From: Anderseniella sp963698275 | GTDB lineage: Bacteria > Pseudomonadota > Alphaproteobacteria > Rhizobiales > Aestuariivirgaceae | NCBI GenBank assembly: GCA_963698275.1 | Contig: CAVOQE010000011.1 | Location: 127,383 to 191,382 of the forward strand | Length of the DNA stretch: 64,000 bases | Direction: 5' to 3' | Shown: in pieces, positions 43,296 to 51,662 of the stretch | Layout of the letters: each line of letters opens with the position of its first letter | How positions within the stretch are numbered: position 1 is the stretch's first letter | Notes under the pieces: model-generated | The model's input: only the letters and a program-made list of their open reading frames with translations | Told to the model about the DNA's origin: nothing | Databases searched by the model: none | Position numbers and translations under genes: made by a program

Positions 43296-44192
43296 ATGAG
43301 CAAATTCAATCGGTTGCCGCCGGTAAAGGCGATGCGGGCTCTGGAAGCCCTGGACAGATTGCGATCGGCAGGTGCTGTAGCGGAAGAAATGTCGCTGACG
43401 CGGTCAGCGGTGAGCCACATGCTGCGCCGGCTGGAAGATGATCTGGGGTTTGCCATATCCGAACCAGATGGTCGTGGTATCCGCCTGACGGTTCGTGGCA
43501 AGCGCTATGCCCAGGAGGCCCGGCGTGCGCTTGATATCATGTCGCGTGCAGCAGCCGATGAACCAGCCTTGTCGGGCGAATTGAAGGTGGTGGCCCCGCC
43601 GGGATTTGCCACCTTCTGGCTGGCGGACCGGATCGGTTCTTTCACGGATCAGTTTCCGGACATCAACATACATGTCGCAGCGGCGCGCGTGTTGGGCGAC
43701 ATCGCCGATGAAACAGCAGATGTACAGATTGCTTTCGGCGATGAGGCACAGTTGCGCGATCAGGCGGACCTGTTGGCACAGGTGGCGCTGTTTCCGGTCT
43801 GTGCGCCGTCCGCGTTGAGTGCGGAGCCGGGCCTGCGAAAACCATCGGACCTGAACCGCATGCGCCTTTTACATCTGGTCACCCATGTGGACTGGCAGCG
43901 CTGGCTGGAGGCAGCCGGGGCCACCAAGGTTGATCCGCGCGGAGGGCTGGTGTTTTCCGACATGCCGATGGTTCAGATGGCGGCAGCGTCCGGTCACGGC
44001 GTTGCACTCGGCGATGCGCTGACGGCGCGCGCGTCTCTGGAAAGCGGCCAGTTGGTCCGGCCGTTTGCCTTGTCGATACCCAGCCGGTGGAGCTATTACA
44101 TGCGGGTGAACGCTGCCGGTCCGGCAGGCGAGGCGGCGCAGGCTTTTGCGGCATGGATCACAGCTCAACTTGATGAGGGAGCCAGGCAATGA
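43296..44192 (+). CDS. LysR family transcriptional regulator
   Basis: This 298-residue protein has an N-terminal winged HTH (LPPVKAMRALEALDRLRSAG ... MSLTRSAVSHMLRRLEDDLG), like the GcvA subgroup, and a periplasmic-binding-like effector domain from about residue 95. The 120-bp gap to the divergent desaturase gene has AT-rich inverted motifs, the usual place for LysR binding. It overlaps the RidA gene by four bases, so regulator and RidA are coexpressed and the desaturase unit is the likely target. Confidence 0.9.
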   Translation: MSKFNRLPPVKAMRALEALDRLRSAGAVAEEMSLTRSAVSHMLRRLEDDLGFAISEPDGRGIRLTVRGKRYAQEARRALDIMSRAAADEPALSGELKVVAPPGFATFWLADRIGSFTDQFPDINIHVAAARVLGDIADETADVQIAFGDEAQLRDQADLLAQVALFPVCAPSALSAEPGLRKPSDLNRMRLLHLVTHVDWQRWLEAAGATKVDPRGGLVFSDMPMVQMAAASGHGVALGDALTARASLESGQLVRPFALSIPSRWSYYMRVNAAGPAGEAAQAFAAWITAQLDEGARQ

Positions 44193-44605
44193 AAACCACA
44201 ATTGAGGCAGACGGTGTCTGGTCGGCGCGCGGGCGCGGATTCAGCATGGGGGTCGTGCAACCCGAAGGAAAAGTGATCCATTTCACCGGGCAGGTGGCCT
44301 GGGACGAGACCGAGCAGATTGTCGGCAAAGGCGATGTTGCCGAACAGACCCGCCATTGTTTTCGCAATATCGAGAAGCTGCTGGCCGCCGTCGGCGGCAG
44401 GCTGGATGATCTGATTGCGGTCACGACATACTACACCGACCGTTCGCAGTTGCCGCTGATCCAGCAGGTTCGAGGCGAATTTCTGGATGCAGACCATGCC
44501 CCCACCAGCACGTCCATCATGGTCGCGGGTCTGGGGCATGAAGACTTCCTGGTGGAACTGGCGCCGATTGCCGTGGTGCCGGACGACCGGTTCGTCGCGC
44601 CCTAG
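44189..44605 (+). CDS. RidA/YjgF family protein
   Basis: This 138-residue protein carries RidA landmarks: GVVQPEGKVIHFTGQVAWDE, EQTRHCFRNIEKLLAAVGG, DLIAVTTYYTD and the end VELAPIAVVPDD. RidA proteins hydrolyse reactive enamine/imine intermediates, usually as trimers in the cytosol. The translational overlap with LysR and opposition to the monooxygenase operon suggest it removes a reactive intermediate of that pathway, which is inference. Confidence 0.88.
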   Translation: MKTTIEADGVWSARGRGFSMGVVQPEGKVIHFTGQVAWDETEQIVGKGDVAEQTRHCFRNIEKLLAAVGGRLDDLIAVTTYYTDRSQLPLIQQVRGEFLDADHAPTSTSIMVAGLGHEDFLVELAPIAVVPDDRFVAP

Positions 44606-45356
44606 GCAGCAGGATTTGCTGCTGTATTTCGTTGTCCCCTTACACCGGACTTCCAACATGTGTTGGCCTTGTCGGGCGAAACGACGAACTGGTTAACCCT
44701 AAAGAATTGTTCGGGTTGGGTATTCGTTGAAACTGCTCACTAAAACACCCATGTCGTTTAGTGCCATGCAGGGCACCGCAAAGTTCAAATCAGAGCTGGA
44801 TACGCGCAGATGTGGGCTGGTCTGTTCCAGGAATGTCGGGTGGACAGACCCGAAGAATCCCAGGAGTCTGGTGTTCGAAAGGTCACTTTAAGTAAAGAGA
44901 CTGGGGACAGGGGGCCAAACTGTAACAGGAGTTGCCATAGTTGGCTGACGTTTTTGAGTTTCTGGTCGGTATTTTCGCGGTGTTTATTTACGGCACGGAA
45001 AACCGACCGAAACACCCAATCTGGCGCAATACTTTACGAGTTTTTGTGTTTGGAGGTTCTTTCGTTGCGGTCTTGAATTTGCTCGGTTTTCTTGGCGAAT
45101 TTGATGTGCCGCTTTGGTTAACTGCCGTTTGGCTTTTGTGTTTTGCGACAGTCATGTCGTGAGAGTAACGCTGTCAAGCCTTGGCTCTCATGCGAATGAG
45201 TATTGGCGTAGGCCTATTGGGATGGCACTTTTGCGACAGTCATGTCTCGCAGAGTACTACGCTGGCAAGCCTTGGCTCTCATTGGTGACATTGATCATTG
45301 GCGTATGCCTGTTGGGATGGGTCATCTTTTAGTTCAATCAGAATCTGAATGGCGCC
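44606..45356. other. 750-bp region with degenerate sequence and an imperfect tandem repeat
   Basis: No well-supported gene is present. A small membrane-protein-like frame lies at 44941-45162 and two diverged units at 45141-45225 and 45229-45320 share TTTTGCGACAGTCATGTC, CAAGCCTTGGCTCTCAT and GGGATGG. The second unit encodes a hydrophobic C-terminal helix in a different frame (KPWLSLVTLIIGVCLLGWVIF), suggesting a decayed small membrane protein gene. Base composition is lower in GC than its surroundings. Confidence 0.5.
44941..45162 (+). CDS. possible small membrane protein
   Basis: A 73-residue frame starting TTG, preceded by AGGAG about ten bases earlier, has two hydrophobic segments (FLVGIFAVFIY and LWLTAVWLLCFATV). 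No family is recognised. Its stop falls in the first unit of the imperfect tandem repeat, so it may be the front part of a broken gene. Confidence 0.3.
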   Translation: MADVFEFLVGIFAVFIYGTENRPKHPIWRNTLRVFVFGGSFVAVLNLLGFLGEFDVPLWLTAVWLLCFATVMS

Positions 45357-46112
45357 TTATGCAGCAGCCGATTTCGCTGACGCAGGAGCCGGTGCCTGGC
45401 TGGCTGTTTCCGACATGGAAACCAGTTTCGACCGCAGGTGATTTGCCATGTTCTGCTCAAGTATGGCGGCGATGTCCTGGTTCTTTTGCAGGAAGGTGCG
45501 CAGTTTTTCGGCTTCAAACCGGATCAGGTGCATTTGTTGTACGACCTCGACGGTTGCGGTCGCAGGCTCACCTGACAGATAGGTTATCTCTCCGATGGCC
45601 ATGCCCGCGCCAGACGTGGCGATGGTCTTGTTGTTCACAATCACATTGGCGGTTCCGCTTGCCACAAAACTGAGATGATCGACCGGCTGGCCTTCCCGCG
45701 TGAGTACTGTACCTGGCGTTGCATCCAGCCACATGCCCGTATCAAGCAGAACCCGGGCCCGGTGTTCTGCCAGCCCGCTCGCCATGTGAGAGAGGAACAG
45801 GCGTTCGTGTCCGGAAAAACGTGAGGTAACACCCAGGACATACATGCGGGTAATGCCGATAATGGAGATGGCAATCCAGGTGATCTGAATAACCGCGGAC
45901 GACAGGTTGAAATCCTGCATCAGGCTTGCCAGCACACAGGATGCTGCGATCAGGCAGACAGTGGGATAGACATATCCCTGACCGCGGACGAATCCTGTCT
46001 GCAGGGCCGTGTAGTTGGCAATATAGAGCGACACTCCGACGATGCCGATGGCATTTGATACATCTATTTGTGCGAGCAGTTCCTGTATATCGGCTAGCAG
46101 TTCCTGCATCGA
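45357..46112 (-). CDS. membrane protein with cyclic-nucleotide-binding-like domain
   Basis: This 251-residue protein has an N-terminal membrane part of three helices (roughly residues 18-105; GIVGVSLYIANYTALQTGF, YPTVCLIAASCVLASL and IQITWIAISIIGITRMYVLG) and a C-terminal cNMP-binding-like beta roll (VDHLSFVASGTANVIVN, GMAIGEITYLSGEPATATVEV), a layout like bacterial Popeye-related proteins. The usual phosphate-binding PBC Arg is replaced by AT in EPATATV, so cyclic nucleotide binding is doubtful. The start is set at 46112 (MQELLADIQELL), because the longer frame from 46220 adds an unlike leader. A truncated copy lies upstream at 46262. Confidence 0.78.
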   Translation of the reverse strand, partial: SMQELLADIQELLAQIDVSNAIGIVGVSLYIANYTALQTGFVRGQGYVYPTVCLIAASCVLASLMQDFNLSSAVIQITWIAISIIGITRMYVLGVTSRFSGHERLFLSHMASGLAEHRARVLLDTGMWLDATPGTVLTREGQPVDHLSFVASGTANVIVNNKTIATSGAGMAIGEITYLSGEPATATVEVVQQMHLIRFEAEKLRTFLQKNQDIAAILEQNMANHLRSKLVSMSETASQAPAPASAKSAAA

Positions 46113-46261
46113 TTGCCACCTTCCAAGTGATCTTTCTGCTACACGAACGGATTGTTTGAGGTGTGTTCGGTACCGACAAATCAGCACAACCACAGGTGGC
46201 GGGTCTGTGTTAAATGCCACGCAAGCGTTTGCCGCCGCGCAGGTGTATGAATGGTCCGGAT

Positions 46262-46624
46262 CTAGGCTGCCGCCGAATTCCCGGCGGTTTGTGCAGGTTT
46301 CCTGATGGCTGTTTCCGACATGGAGACCAGTTTGGAGCGCAGATGATTGGCCATGTTCTGCTCGAGTATGGCGCCGATGTCTTCGTTTTTCTGGACGAAC
46401 GCGCGCAGTTCGTCGGCGTTGAACCGGAGCAATTGCATCGCTTCCGTCACCTGCACGGTCGCCGTTGCCGGACCAGCAGTGCGGTAAGTGACTTCGCCGA
46501 TCGCCACGCGTGTGCTGGTAGTTGCAATGACATTCTCGTCGACGATCACCTCAGCTCCGCCGGAGGCCAGATAGCACAAATCATCGACGGGTTGTCTCGA
46601 GTTATGCGGGGCATGCGAACACAT
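46262..46624 (-). CDS. truncated duplicate of the cNMP-binding-like domain
   Basis: This 120-residue frame matches only the C-terminal half of the neighbour at 45357: QPVDDLCYLASGGAEVIV, VAIGEVTYRTAGPATATVQV and the nearly identical tail ILEQNMANHLRSKLVSMSET. The membrane helices are missing, and the first 11 residues look like unrelated sequence, so the 5' part was lost in or after a tandem duplication. It may be a pseudogene or a soluble domain protein. It is divergent from ruvC with only 41 bp between them. Confidence 0.7.
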   Translation of the reverse strand: MCSHAPHNSRQPVDDLCYLASGGAEVIVDENVIATTSTRVAIGEVTYRTAGPATATVQVTEAMQLLRFNADELRAFVQKNEDIGAILEQNMANHLRSKLVSMSETAIRKPAQTAGNSAAA

Positions 46625-46665
46625 GGGTTTGCCACTTCCCGCACAGGCCGGGTAGGGTGGCTTTC

Positions 46666-47181
46666 ATGACACAGGCGATTCGCATTATCGGCATTGATCC
46701 GGGCTTGAGACACACCGGCTGGGGCATTGTGACTGCGCAGGGCACACGGCTTTCCTATGTGGCCGACGGCACCATCAAGTCTGATGCAACGGCCCTGCTG
46801 TCGGACCGGCTGATGCAGTTGTATGAGCAACTCACCAAGGTAGTCGGCGGGTTTGAACCGGATGAGGCAGCGGTGGAGGAAACCTTTGTCAACAAGGATG
46901 CACGCGCCACGTTGAAACTGGGGCAGGCCCGCGGTATCGCCATGCTGGTGCCGGCCCAGGCGGGTTTGCGGGTGGCCGAGTATGCGCCTAACCTGGTGAA
47001 GAAAACCGTGGTCGGGGCAGGCCATGCCGACAAGCACCAGATCCAGGCAATGGTGAAAATACTGCTGCCGAAGTGTGTGCCGAATTCAGCAGACTCTGCC
47101 GATGCGCTGGCGATTGCGATATGTCATGCGCAACATCGCGGGCCGGCGTCACTGGCCGCAGCTTTAAGGGCAGCAGGATGA
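46666..47181 (+). CDS. ruvC: crossover junction endodeoxyribonuclease RuvC
   Basis: This 171-residue Holliday-junction resolvase has the four acidic residues in IGIDPGLRHTGWG (Asp11), AAVEETFVN (Glu), and SADSADALAIAICH (two Asp). It cuts junctions symmetrically together with RuvAB. The start at 46666 (MTQAIRIIGIDPG) is preferred over GTG 46657 because AGGGTGG serves as ribosome site. It overlaps ruvA by four bases. Confidence 0.97.
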   Translation: MTQAIRIIGIDPGLRHTGWGIVTAQGTRLSYVADGTIKSDATALLSDRLMQLYEQLTKVVGGFEPDEAAVEETFVNKDARATLKLGQARGIAMLVPAQAGLRVAEYAPNLVKKTVVGAGHADKHQIQAMVKILLPKCVPNSADSADALAIAICHAQHRGPASLAAALRAAG

Positions 47182-47792
47182 TCGGCAGGCTTAAGGGTAT
47201 CGTGGATGAGTATGGCGATGATCATGTCATCCTGGATGTAGGCGGTGTCGGCTATCACGTGGCGTGTTCCGCCAAGACGCTGGCTGCCCTGCCGTCTGTC
47301 GGCGAGGCGGCGGTGCTGCACACCGAGATGCTGGTGTCGGAAAACTCGATCCGGCTGGTCGGGTTTTCCTCGGAAAGCGAACGCGCCTGGTTCCGCCTGC
47401 TCGACAGTGTGCAAGGTGTCGGCACCAAGGTGTCGCTGGCCCTGCTGTCCACTTTGACAACCGCTGAACTGACCAATGCCATAGCGCTGGGTGACAAGGC
47501 CATGGTCGGGCGCGCCAACGGCGTGGGGCCGAAACTGGCGCAGCGCATCGTCACTGAACTGAAAGACAAGGCACCTGCGTTTGCCGGCGGTGATGCAGCC
47601 CTGGCAGCGGTAGCAGGCGCGCTCGATGCACCCCGGCCAACCGCGGCGGCAGAAGCCGTCTCGGCACTGGTCAATCTCGGTTACGGGCAGTCACAGGCAG
47701 GCGCGGCAGTGTCCGCCGCCATGCGTGAGGCCGGAGAGGAAGCGGCAACCGAAACCCTGATAAGGCTGGGCCTGAAGGAGTTGGCGCGGTGA
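47178..47792 (+). CDS. ruvA: Holliday junction branch migration protein RuvA
   Basis: This 204-residue protein begins MIGRLKGIVDEYGDDHVILD (OB domain), has two helix-hairpin-helix motifs (LDSVQGVGTKVSLALL and NGVGPKLAQRIVTELKDK) and a C-terminal domain that contacts RuvB (EAVSALVNLGYGQSQA). It binds four-way junctions as tetramers. It overlaps ruvC by ATGA and ruvB by four bases. Confidence 0.97.
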   Translation: MIGRLKGIVDEYGDDHVILDVGGVGYHVACSAKTLAALPSVGEAAVLHTEMLVSENSIRLVGFSSESERAWFRLLDSVQGVGTKVSLALLSTLTTAELTNAIALGDKAMVGRANGVGPKLAQRIVTELKDKAPAFAGGDAALAAVAGALDAPRPTAAAEAVSALVNLGYGQSQAGAAVSAAMREAGEEAATETLIRLGLKELAR

Positions 47793-48826
47793 ACGATCGC
47801 CTCATTGAACCCGACAAGCGCGGCGAGGATGAGTTTGACACTCATCTCCGGCCCCAGGTGCTGGATGAATTCATTGGCCAGCGCCAGGCCAAGTCCAATC
47901 TGAAAGTGTTTATCGAAGCGGCCCGCAATCGCGGTGAGGCGCTGGATCATGTGCTGTTCGCCGGACCTCCGGGCCTCGGCAAGACCACGCTGGCGCAAAT
48001 CGTGTCGCGCGAACTGGGGGTGAACTTCAAGGCCACCTCCGGCCCGGTCATCGCCAAGGCCGGTGATCTGGCCGCACTTCTGACCAATCTTGAAGACCGC
48101 GACGTGCTGTTCATCGACGAGATCCACCGGCTTAACCCGGCGGTGGAAGAAATTCTCTATCCGGCGATGGAGGATTTCCAGCTTGACCTGATAATCGGGG
48201 ATGGGCCGGCAGCCCGCTCGGTCCGCATTGACCTGGCCAAGTTTACCCTCGTCGGTGCGACGACGCGGACGGGGCTTTTGACCACGCCGTTGCGGGACCG
48301 GTTCGGCATACCGGTGCGGCTCAATTTTTACGAAGAAGATGAACTGCTCGACATTGTGACACGTGGCGCCCGGGTGCTTGGCCTGGCCATGACCGAGGAC
48401 GGTGCGCTTGAAATTGCCCGCCGGGCCCGCGGCACCCCGCGTATTGCCGGGCGGCTGCTGCGGCGCGTGCGGGACTTTGCGTCCGTCGATGGAACCGTGC
48501 AGGTTGACCGGCAGGCTGCCGACAAGGCCTTGCGGCGGCTGGAAGTGGACAGTCTCGGCCTGGATGCGCTGGATCATCGCTACCTGAAATGCATCGCGAT
48601 CAATTTCGGTGGCGGGCCTGTAGGGATTGAGACCATTGCGGCTTCCCTGTCGGAACCGCGCGATGCCATTGAGGAGATCATCGAGCCCTATCTGATTCAG
48701 CAGGGCTTCGTGAACCGCACACCGCGCGGGCGAATTCTGACCCCGCATGCGTTCAAGCACTTAGGCCTCGCGACGCCTGATCTGCTGGCGACCAGACAGG
48801 TGGAACTGTTCGAGGATGACGGGTAG
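47789..48826 (+). CDS. ruvB: Holliday junction branch migration ATPase RuvB
   Basis: This 345-residue AAA+ motor has Walker A FAGPPGLGKTTLA (about 57-69), Walker B LFIDEIHRLN, the arginine segment ATTRTGLLTTPLRDRFG and a C-terminal winged helix ending GRILTPHAFKHLGL. It drives branch migration with RuvA. The arrangement ruvC-ruvA-ruvB followed by ybgC and tol genes is standard in this group. Confidence 0.98.
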   Translation: MNDRLIEPDKRGEDEFDTHLRPQVLDEFIGQRQAKSNLKVFIEAARNRGEALDHVLFAGPPGLGKTTLAQIVSRELGVNFKATSGPVIAKAGDLAALLTNLEDRDVLFIDEIHRLNPAVEEILYPAMEDFQLDLIIGDGPAARSVRIDLAKFTLVGATTRTGLLTTPLRDRFGIPVRLNFYEEDELLDIVTRGARVLGLAMTEDGALEIARRARGTPRIAGRLLRRVRDFASVDGTVQVDRQAADKALRRLEVDSLGLDALDHRYLKCIAINFGGGPVGIETIAASLSEPRDAIEEIIEPYLIQQGFVNRTPRGRILTPHAFKHLGLATPDLLATRQVELFEDDG

Positions 48827-48828
48827 AA

Positions 48829-49248
48829 ATGTCCTTGTCCGGTTACCTTGAAAACGGCGTGCATCACCTCGATATCCGTGTCTATTTCGAGGACACTGAT
48901 TTTTCGGGCATCGTCTATCACGCCAACTACCTGAAGTTCTGCGAGCGTGGCCGGTCTGACATGCTGCGCCTTGCCGGTGTACACCACACGGACCTTGCCG
49001 GCGATGATATGCATTTCGTGGTGCGGCGCATGGAGTGCGATTTCAGGGCATCGGCACGTATCGATGATGTGGTGCGTGTAGAGACCTGCCTCAGGCGGGC
49101 ATCGGGTGCAAAGCTTGTTCTGGTTCAGGCTGTGAAGCTTGGCGATCAGGTGCTGTTTGAAGCCGACGTAACTCTTGCGGTGGTCAACATCGCGGGGCGG
49201 CCACAACGGATTCCACCTGCAATAATGCGCGCAATGTCGCAAGCGTGA
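48829..49248 (+). CDS. ybgC: Tol-Pal system acyl-CoA thioesterase YbgC
   Basis: This 139-residue hot-dog-fold thioesterase has the catalytic segment FEDTDFSGIVYHANYLKFCERGRSDML with the active Asp. It hydrolyses short or acyl-ACP/CoA thioesters at the inner membrane and is a regular first member of tol operons. It starts two bases after the ruvB stop. A 196-bp gap before tolQ may carry a separate tol promoter. Confidence 0.94.
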   Translation: MSLSGYLENGVHHLDIRVYFEDTDFSGIVYHANYLKFCERGRSDMLRLAGVHHTDLAGDDMHFVVRRMECDFRASARIDDVVRVETCLRRASGAKLVLVQAVKLGDQVLFEADVTLAVVNIAGRPQRIPPAIMRAMSQA

Positions 49249-49444
49249 ATGCACTGATGGTGTTGAAAGTAACCTTCTGTTAACTAATCCAGCGTTGAGT
49301 GCCTGTGAAAGCGGGTGACGTGTTTGTGTGGGTTTCAACGCCGCAGTTTCGACATAGTGAACAGGCTTTTGAAGCCCGCCGGATTATAGAGAATCATTTA
49401 TTGTCGCCTGATTGGGTGGGCGCGTGAATTAGAGCAGGCACAAC

Positions 49445-50290
49445 ATGGAAGTCAAAGTGGGGGACCTTGCGGCGCAGACCGATGAGTTCGGGCTGTTCAA
49501 TCTGTTCCTGATTGCGTCGCCAATGGTCAAGCTGGTCATGATCGGCCTGGTTGTCGCGTCGATCCTGTGCTGGGGCATTGTCTTTGAAAAATGGCTGGCT
49601 GTGCGCAAGATGAAAGCCTCGATGGACAAGTTCGAGCAGTTGTTCTGGTCGGGCCAGTCACTGGAAGACCTTTACCTGACGCTGGGTCCGCGCAACAATA
49701 AGGGCATGGCGGCGTTGTTCATGTCGGCCATGCGCGAGTGGAAACGGTCGCAGGATTCGGCCATGCGGGCAGGATTTGCCGGTGTGCAGATGCGCATCAA
49801 CAAGGTGATGGACGTACAATTGCAGAAGGAAATGTCGAAACTGGAACAGCGGCTGCTGGTGCTGGCGACAGTGGGATCGACGGCACCGTTTATCGGGCTG
49901 TTCGGCACGGTGTGGGGTATTATGAACTCGTTCCGGGCGATCGGCATATCCAAGAACACCAATCTGGCGGTTGTCGCACCGGGTCTGGCAGAAGCGCTGT
50001 TTGCAACGGCACTCGGACTGCTGGCGGCGATACCGGCGGTGATGTTTTACAACAAGTATTCCAGTGACATCGGCAAGATTGCTGCACGGCTGGAGAATTT
50101 TGCAGACGAATTTGGCTCGATCATTTCGCGCCAGCTTGACGAGCGCATGTGTAGCGCAAGCAGTCAGGTAAGACAGTGGAGAGACCATGGCCGGAGGATT
50201 GGTAGGCGGGAGCAGCGGCGGCGGCAGACGGCGCCGGCGTTCGTCCGGATTCGCGCCGATGAGCGAAATCAATGTCACACCTTTTGTTGA
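49445..50290 (+). CDS. tolQ: Tol-Pal system protein TolQ, with unusual C-terminal run-on
   Basis: This 281-residue protein has three helices with the TolQ/ExbB core (VMIGLVVASILCWGIVFEKW, VGSTAPFIGLFGTVWGIMNSF, ALFATALGLLAAIPAVMFYNKY). It forms the proton channel with TolR that powers TolA. The family normally ends near FADEFGSIISRQLDER, about residue 234; here the frame continues 47 more residues, overlapping tolR by 104 bases and reading its 5' end out of frame as an Arg-rich tail. Stops lie at 50152-50154 and near 50167 in the other two frames, so an indel close to the true end is likely. Confidence 0.93.
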   Translation: MEVKVGDLAAQTDEFGLFNLFLIASPMVKLVMIGLVVASILCWGIVFEKWLAVRKMKASMDKFEQLFWSGQSLEDLYLTLGPRNNKGMAALFMSAMREWKRSQDSAMRAGFAGVQMRINKVMDVQLQKEMSKLEQRLLVLATVGSTAPFIGLFGTVWGIMNSFRAIGISKNTNLAVVAPGLAEALFATALGLLAAIPAVMFYNKYSSDIGKIAARLENFADEFGSIISRQLDERMCSASSQVRQWRDHGRRIGRREQRRRQTAPAFVRIRADERNQCHTFC

Positions 50291-50654
50291 TGTGATGCTG
50301 GTGCTGCTGATCGTGTTCATGGTGGCGGCACCGTTGCTGAATGTGTCGGTGCCGATTGACCTGCCTGAAAACAAGGCAGAGCAGACGCCGGGTGAAAAGC
50401 AGGATCCGATCACCATCTCAATCGATGCGGACGGCAAGATCTATATCGGTGACACCGAAGTGACCGCCGACACACTGGCGCCAAAATTGACCGCCATTGC
50501 AGAAAGTCGGCAATCAGAGGCCGAAACCAAGGACCAGCGTGTTCGGGTCCGGGGTGACAAGGGGGTGAATTACGGTCTGGTGATGCAGGTGATCGGTGAA
50601 TTGAACGCGAGTGGTTTTCGGCGCATCGACCTGTTAAGCAACCCTCAGAACTAG
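50187..50654 (+). CDS. tolR: Tol-Pal system protein TolR
   Basis: This 155-residue protein has an Arg-rich cytosolic start, one membrane helix with the proton-carrying Asp (MSEINVTPFVDVMLVLLIVFMVAAPLL) and a periplasmic ExbD-like domain ending GFRRIDLLSN. With TolQ it forms the stator of the Tol motor. ATG 50187 follows GGAGAG, giving overlap with the extended tolQ frame. Confidence 0.96.
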   Translation: MAGGLVGGSSGGGRRRRRSSGFAPMSEINVTPFVDVMLVLLIVFMVAAPLLNVSVPIDLPENKAEQTPGEKQDPITISIDADGKIYIGDTEVTADTLAPKLTAIAESRQSEAETKDQRVRVRGDKGVNYGLVMQVIGELNASGFRRIDLLSNPQN

Positions 50655-50660
50655 GGCCTC

Positions 50661-50672
50661 GGGTCAGGACCC
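50661..50672. promoter_or_regulatory. GGGTC-AG-GACCC palindrome before tolA
   Basis: A 12-bp inverted repeat in the short tolR-tolA gap shares its GGGTC-N2-GACCC core with the longer palindrome at 17133-17150. It may be an operator, an mRNA hairpin or chance; there is no T-run for termination. Confidence 0.3.
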
Positions 50673-50692
50673 TTGTAGGTGAACGAAAGCAT

Positions 50693-51649
50693 ATGCGGAT
50701 CAACTGGAGTTTGCTGACGTCCTTTGCGGTACACGCTGCCATCCTGCTGATGGCGGTTGTGGTATTGCCGTCGCCGGAGCAGCATAATATTCCCGAACCG
50801 CCGCCGATTGCCGTCAATATCGAGGATTTTCAGGATGTGGCCAAACGGGCCAACCAGACGACCGAAGAGGTGAAGAAGGATCCTGAGCCGCAGGACAAGC
50901 CCAAGGTTCAGAAGGTCGAGAAAAAGATCGACCGTCCAGAGCCGAAGCCGGCAAAGGAAATCAAACAGGCTGCACGTGAACCGCAAGCCCAGCCTGAGCC
51001 GGAACCCAAGCCTGAACCCGAGCCTGAGCCGAAGCAGGCGGAACCGACACCGCCCGATCCGGCTCCGCTGGAAGAACTGATAAAGAAAACCGAAGACGTC
51101 GCACCCGAGCCGAAACCGGTCGAAGAACCCAAGAAAGCTGAGAGCAAACCGGTTCCCAAGCCCCGGATAAAGCCCAAGCCGCCGAAGAAAATTGTCAAGA
51201 AGAAGCAGGAAGAGTTCAAGGTGGATGATATCGCGGCCTTGCTCAACAAGACTGATGAGGAAAAGGCTGCACCCAGCGATCAAACCGATACCGGAACGCC
51301 GTTGCAGGGTCTGCAGAACCTGAGTGGTGACGATCGGCAGGTAACGGCAACCGCGCTTGACTGGCTGCGCCAGCGGGTAGGCCAGTGCTGGTCAATTCCG
51401 GCAGGTGCGCGTGATGCCGCCGGATTGGTCGTAACCTTGCGCTTCCAGCTTGATATAAACGGCAACCTGACGGCTCAACCTCTGGTCGAGCAGGTGACAA
51501 ATCATCCGGCAGCGCAAGCGGCAGCGCGTTCAGCCCTTGCTGCATTGATCCAGTGCCAGCCATACGACAGAATGCCCAAAGAGACCCATAGTTTGTGGTC
51601 GGATATCAGAATGAAGTTTGATCCCAGTGTAATGGTCGGGCTGAATTGA
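50693..51649 (+). CDS. tolA: cell envelope integrity protein TolA
   Basis: This 318-residue protein has one N-terminal membrane helix (LLTSFAVHAAILLMAVVVL), a long Pro/Glu/Lys-rich linker (about 70-180, with EPEPKPEPEPEPKQAEP-like repeats) that spans the periplasm, and a C-terminal TolA domain with paired cysteines (VGQCWSIPAGA, IQCQPYDRMP) that contacts Pal and TolB. It links the TolQR motor to the outer membrane. The linker's proline density makes it a natural EF-P client. Confidence 0.94.
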   Translation: MRINWSLLTSFAVHAAILLMAVVVLPSPEQHNIPEPPPIAVNIEDFQDVAKRANQTTEEVKKDPEPQDKPKVQKVEKKIDRPEPKPAKEIKQAAREPQAQPEPEPKPEPEPEPKQAEPTPPDPAPLEELIKKTEDVAPEPKPVEEPKKAESKPVPKPRIKPKPPKKIVKKKQEEFKVDDIAALLNKTDEEKAAPSDQTDTGTPLQGLQNLSGDDRQVTATALDWLRQRVGQCWSIPAGARDAAGLVVTLRFQLDINGNLTAQPLVEQVTNHPAAQAAARSALAALIQCQPYDRMPKETHSLWSDIRMKFDPSVMVGLN

Positions 51650-51662
51650 GCAGGAAAACTTG

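Noticed and set aside
45114..45332. 72-codon plus-strand frame ending in a hydrophobic helix
   Set aside because: Only the last 25 residues look protein-like, and the front overlaps another frame and a repeat; treated as a remnant.
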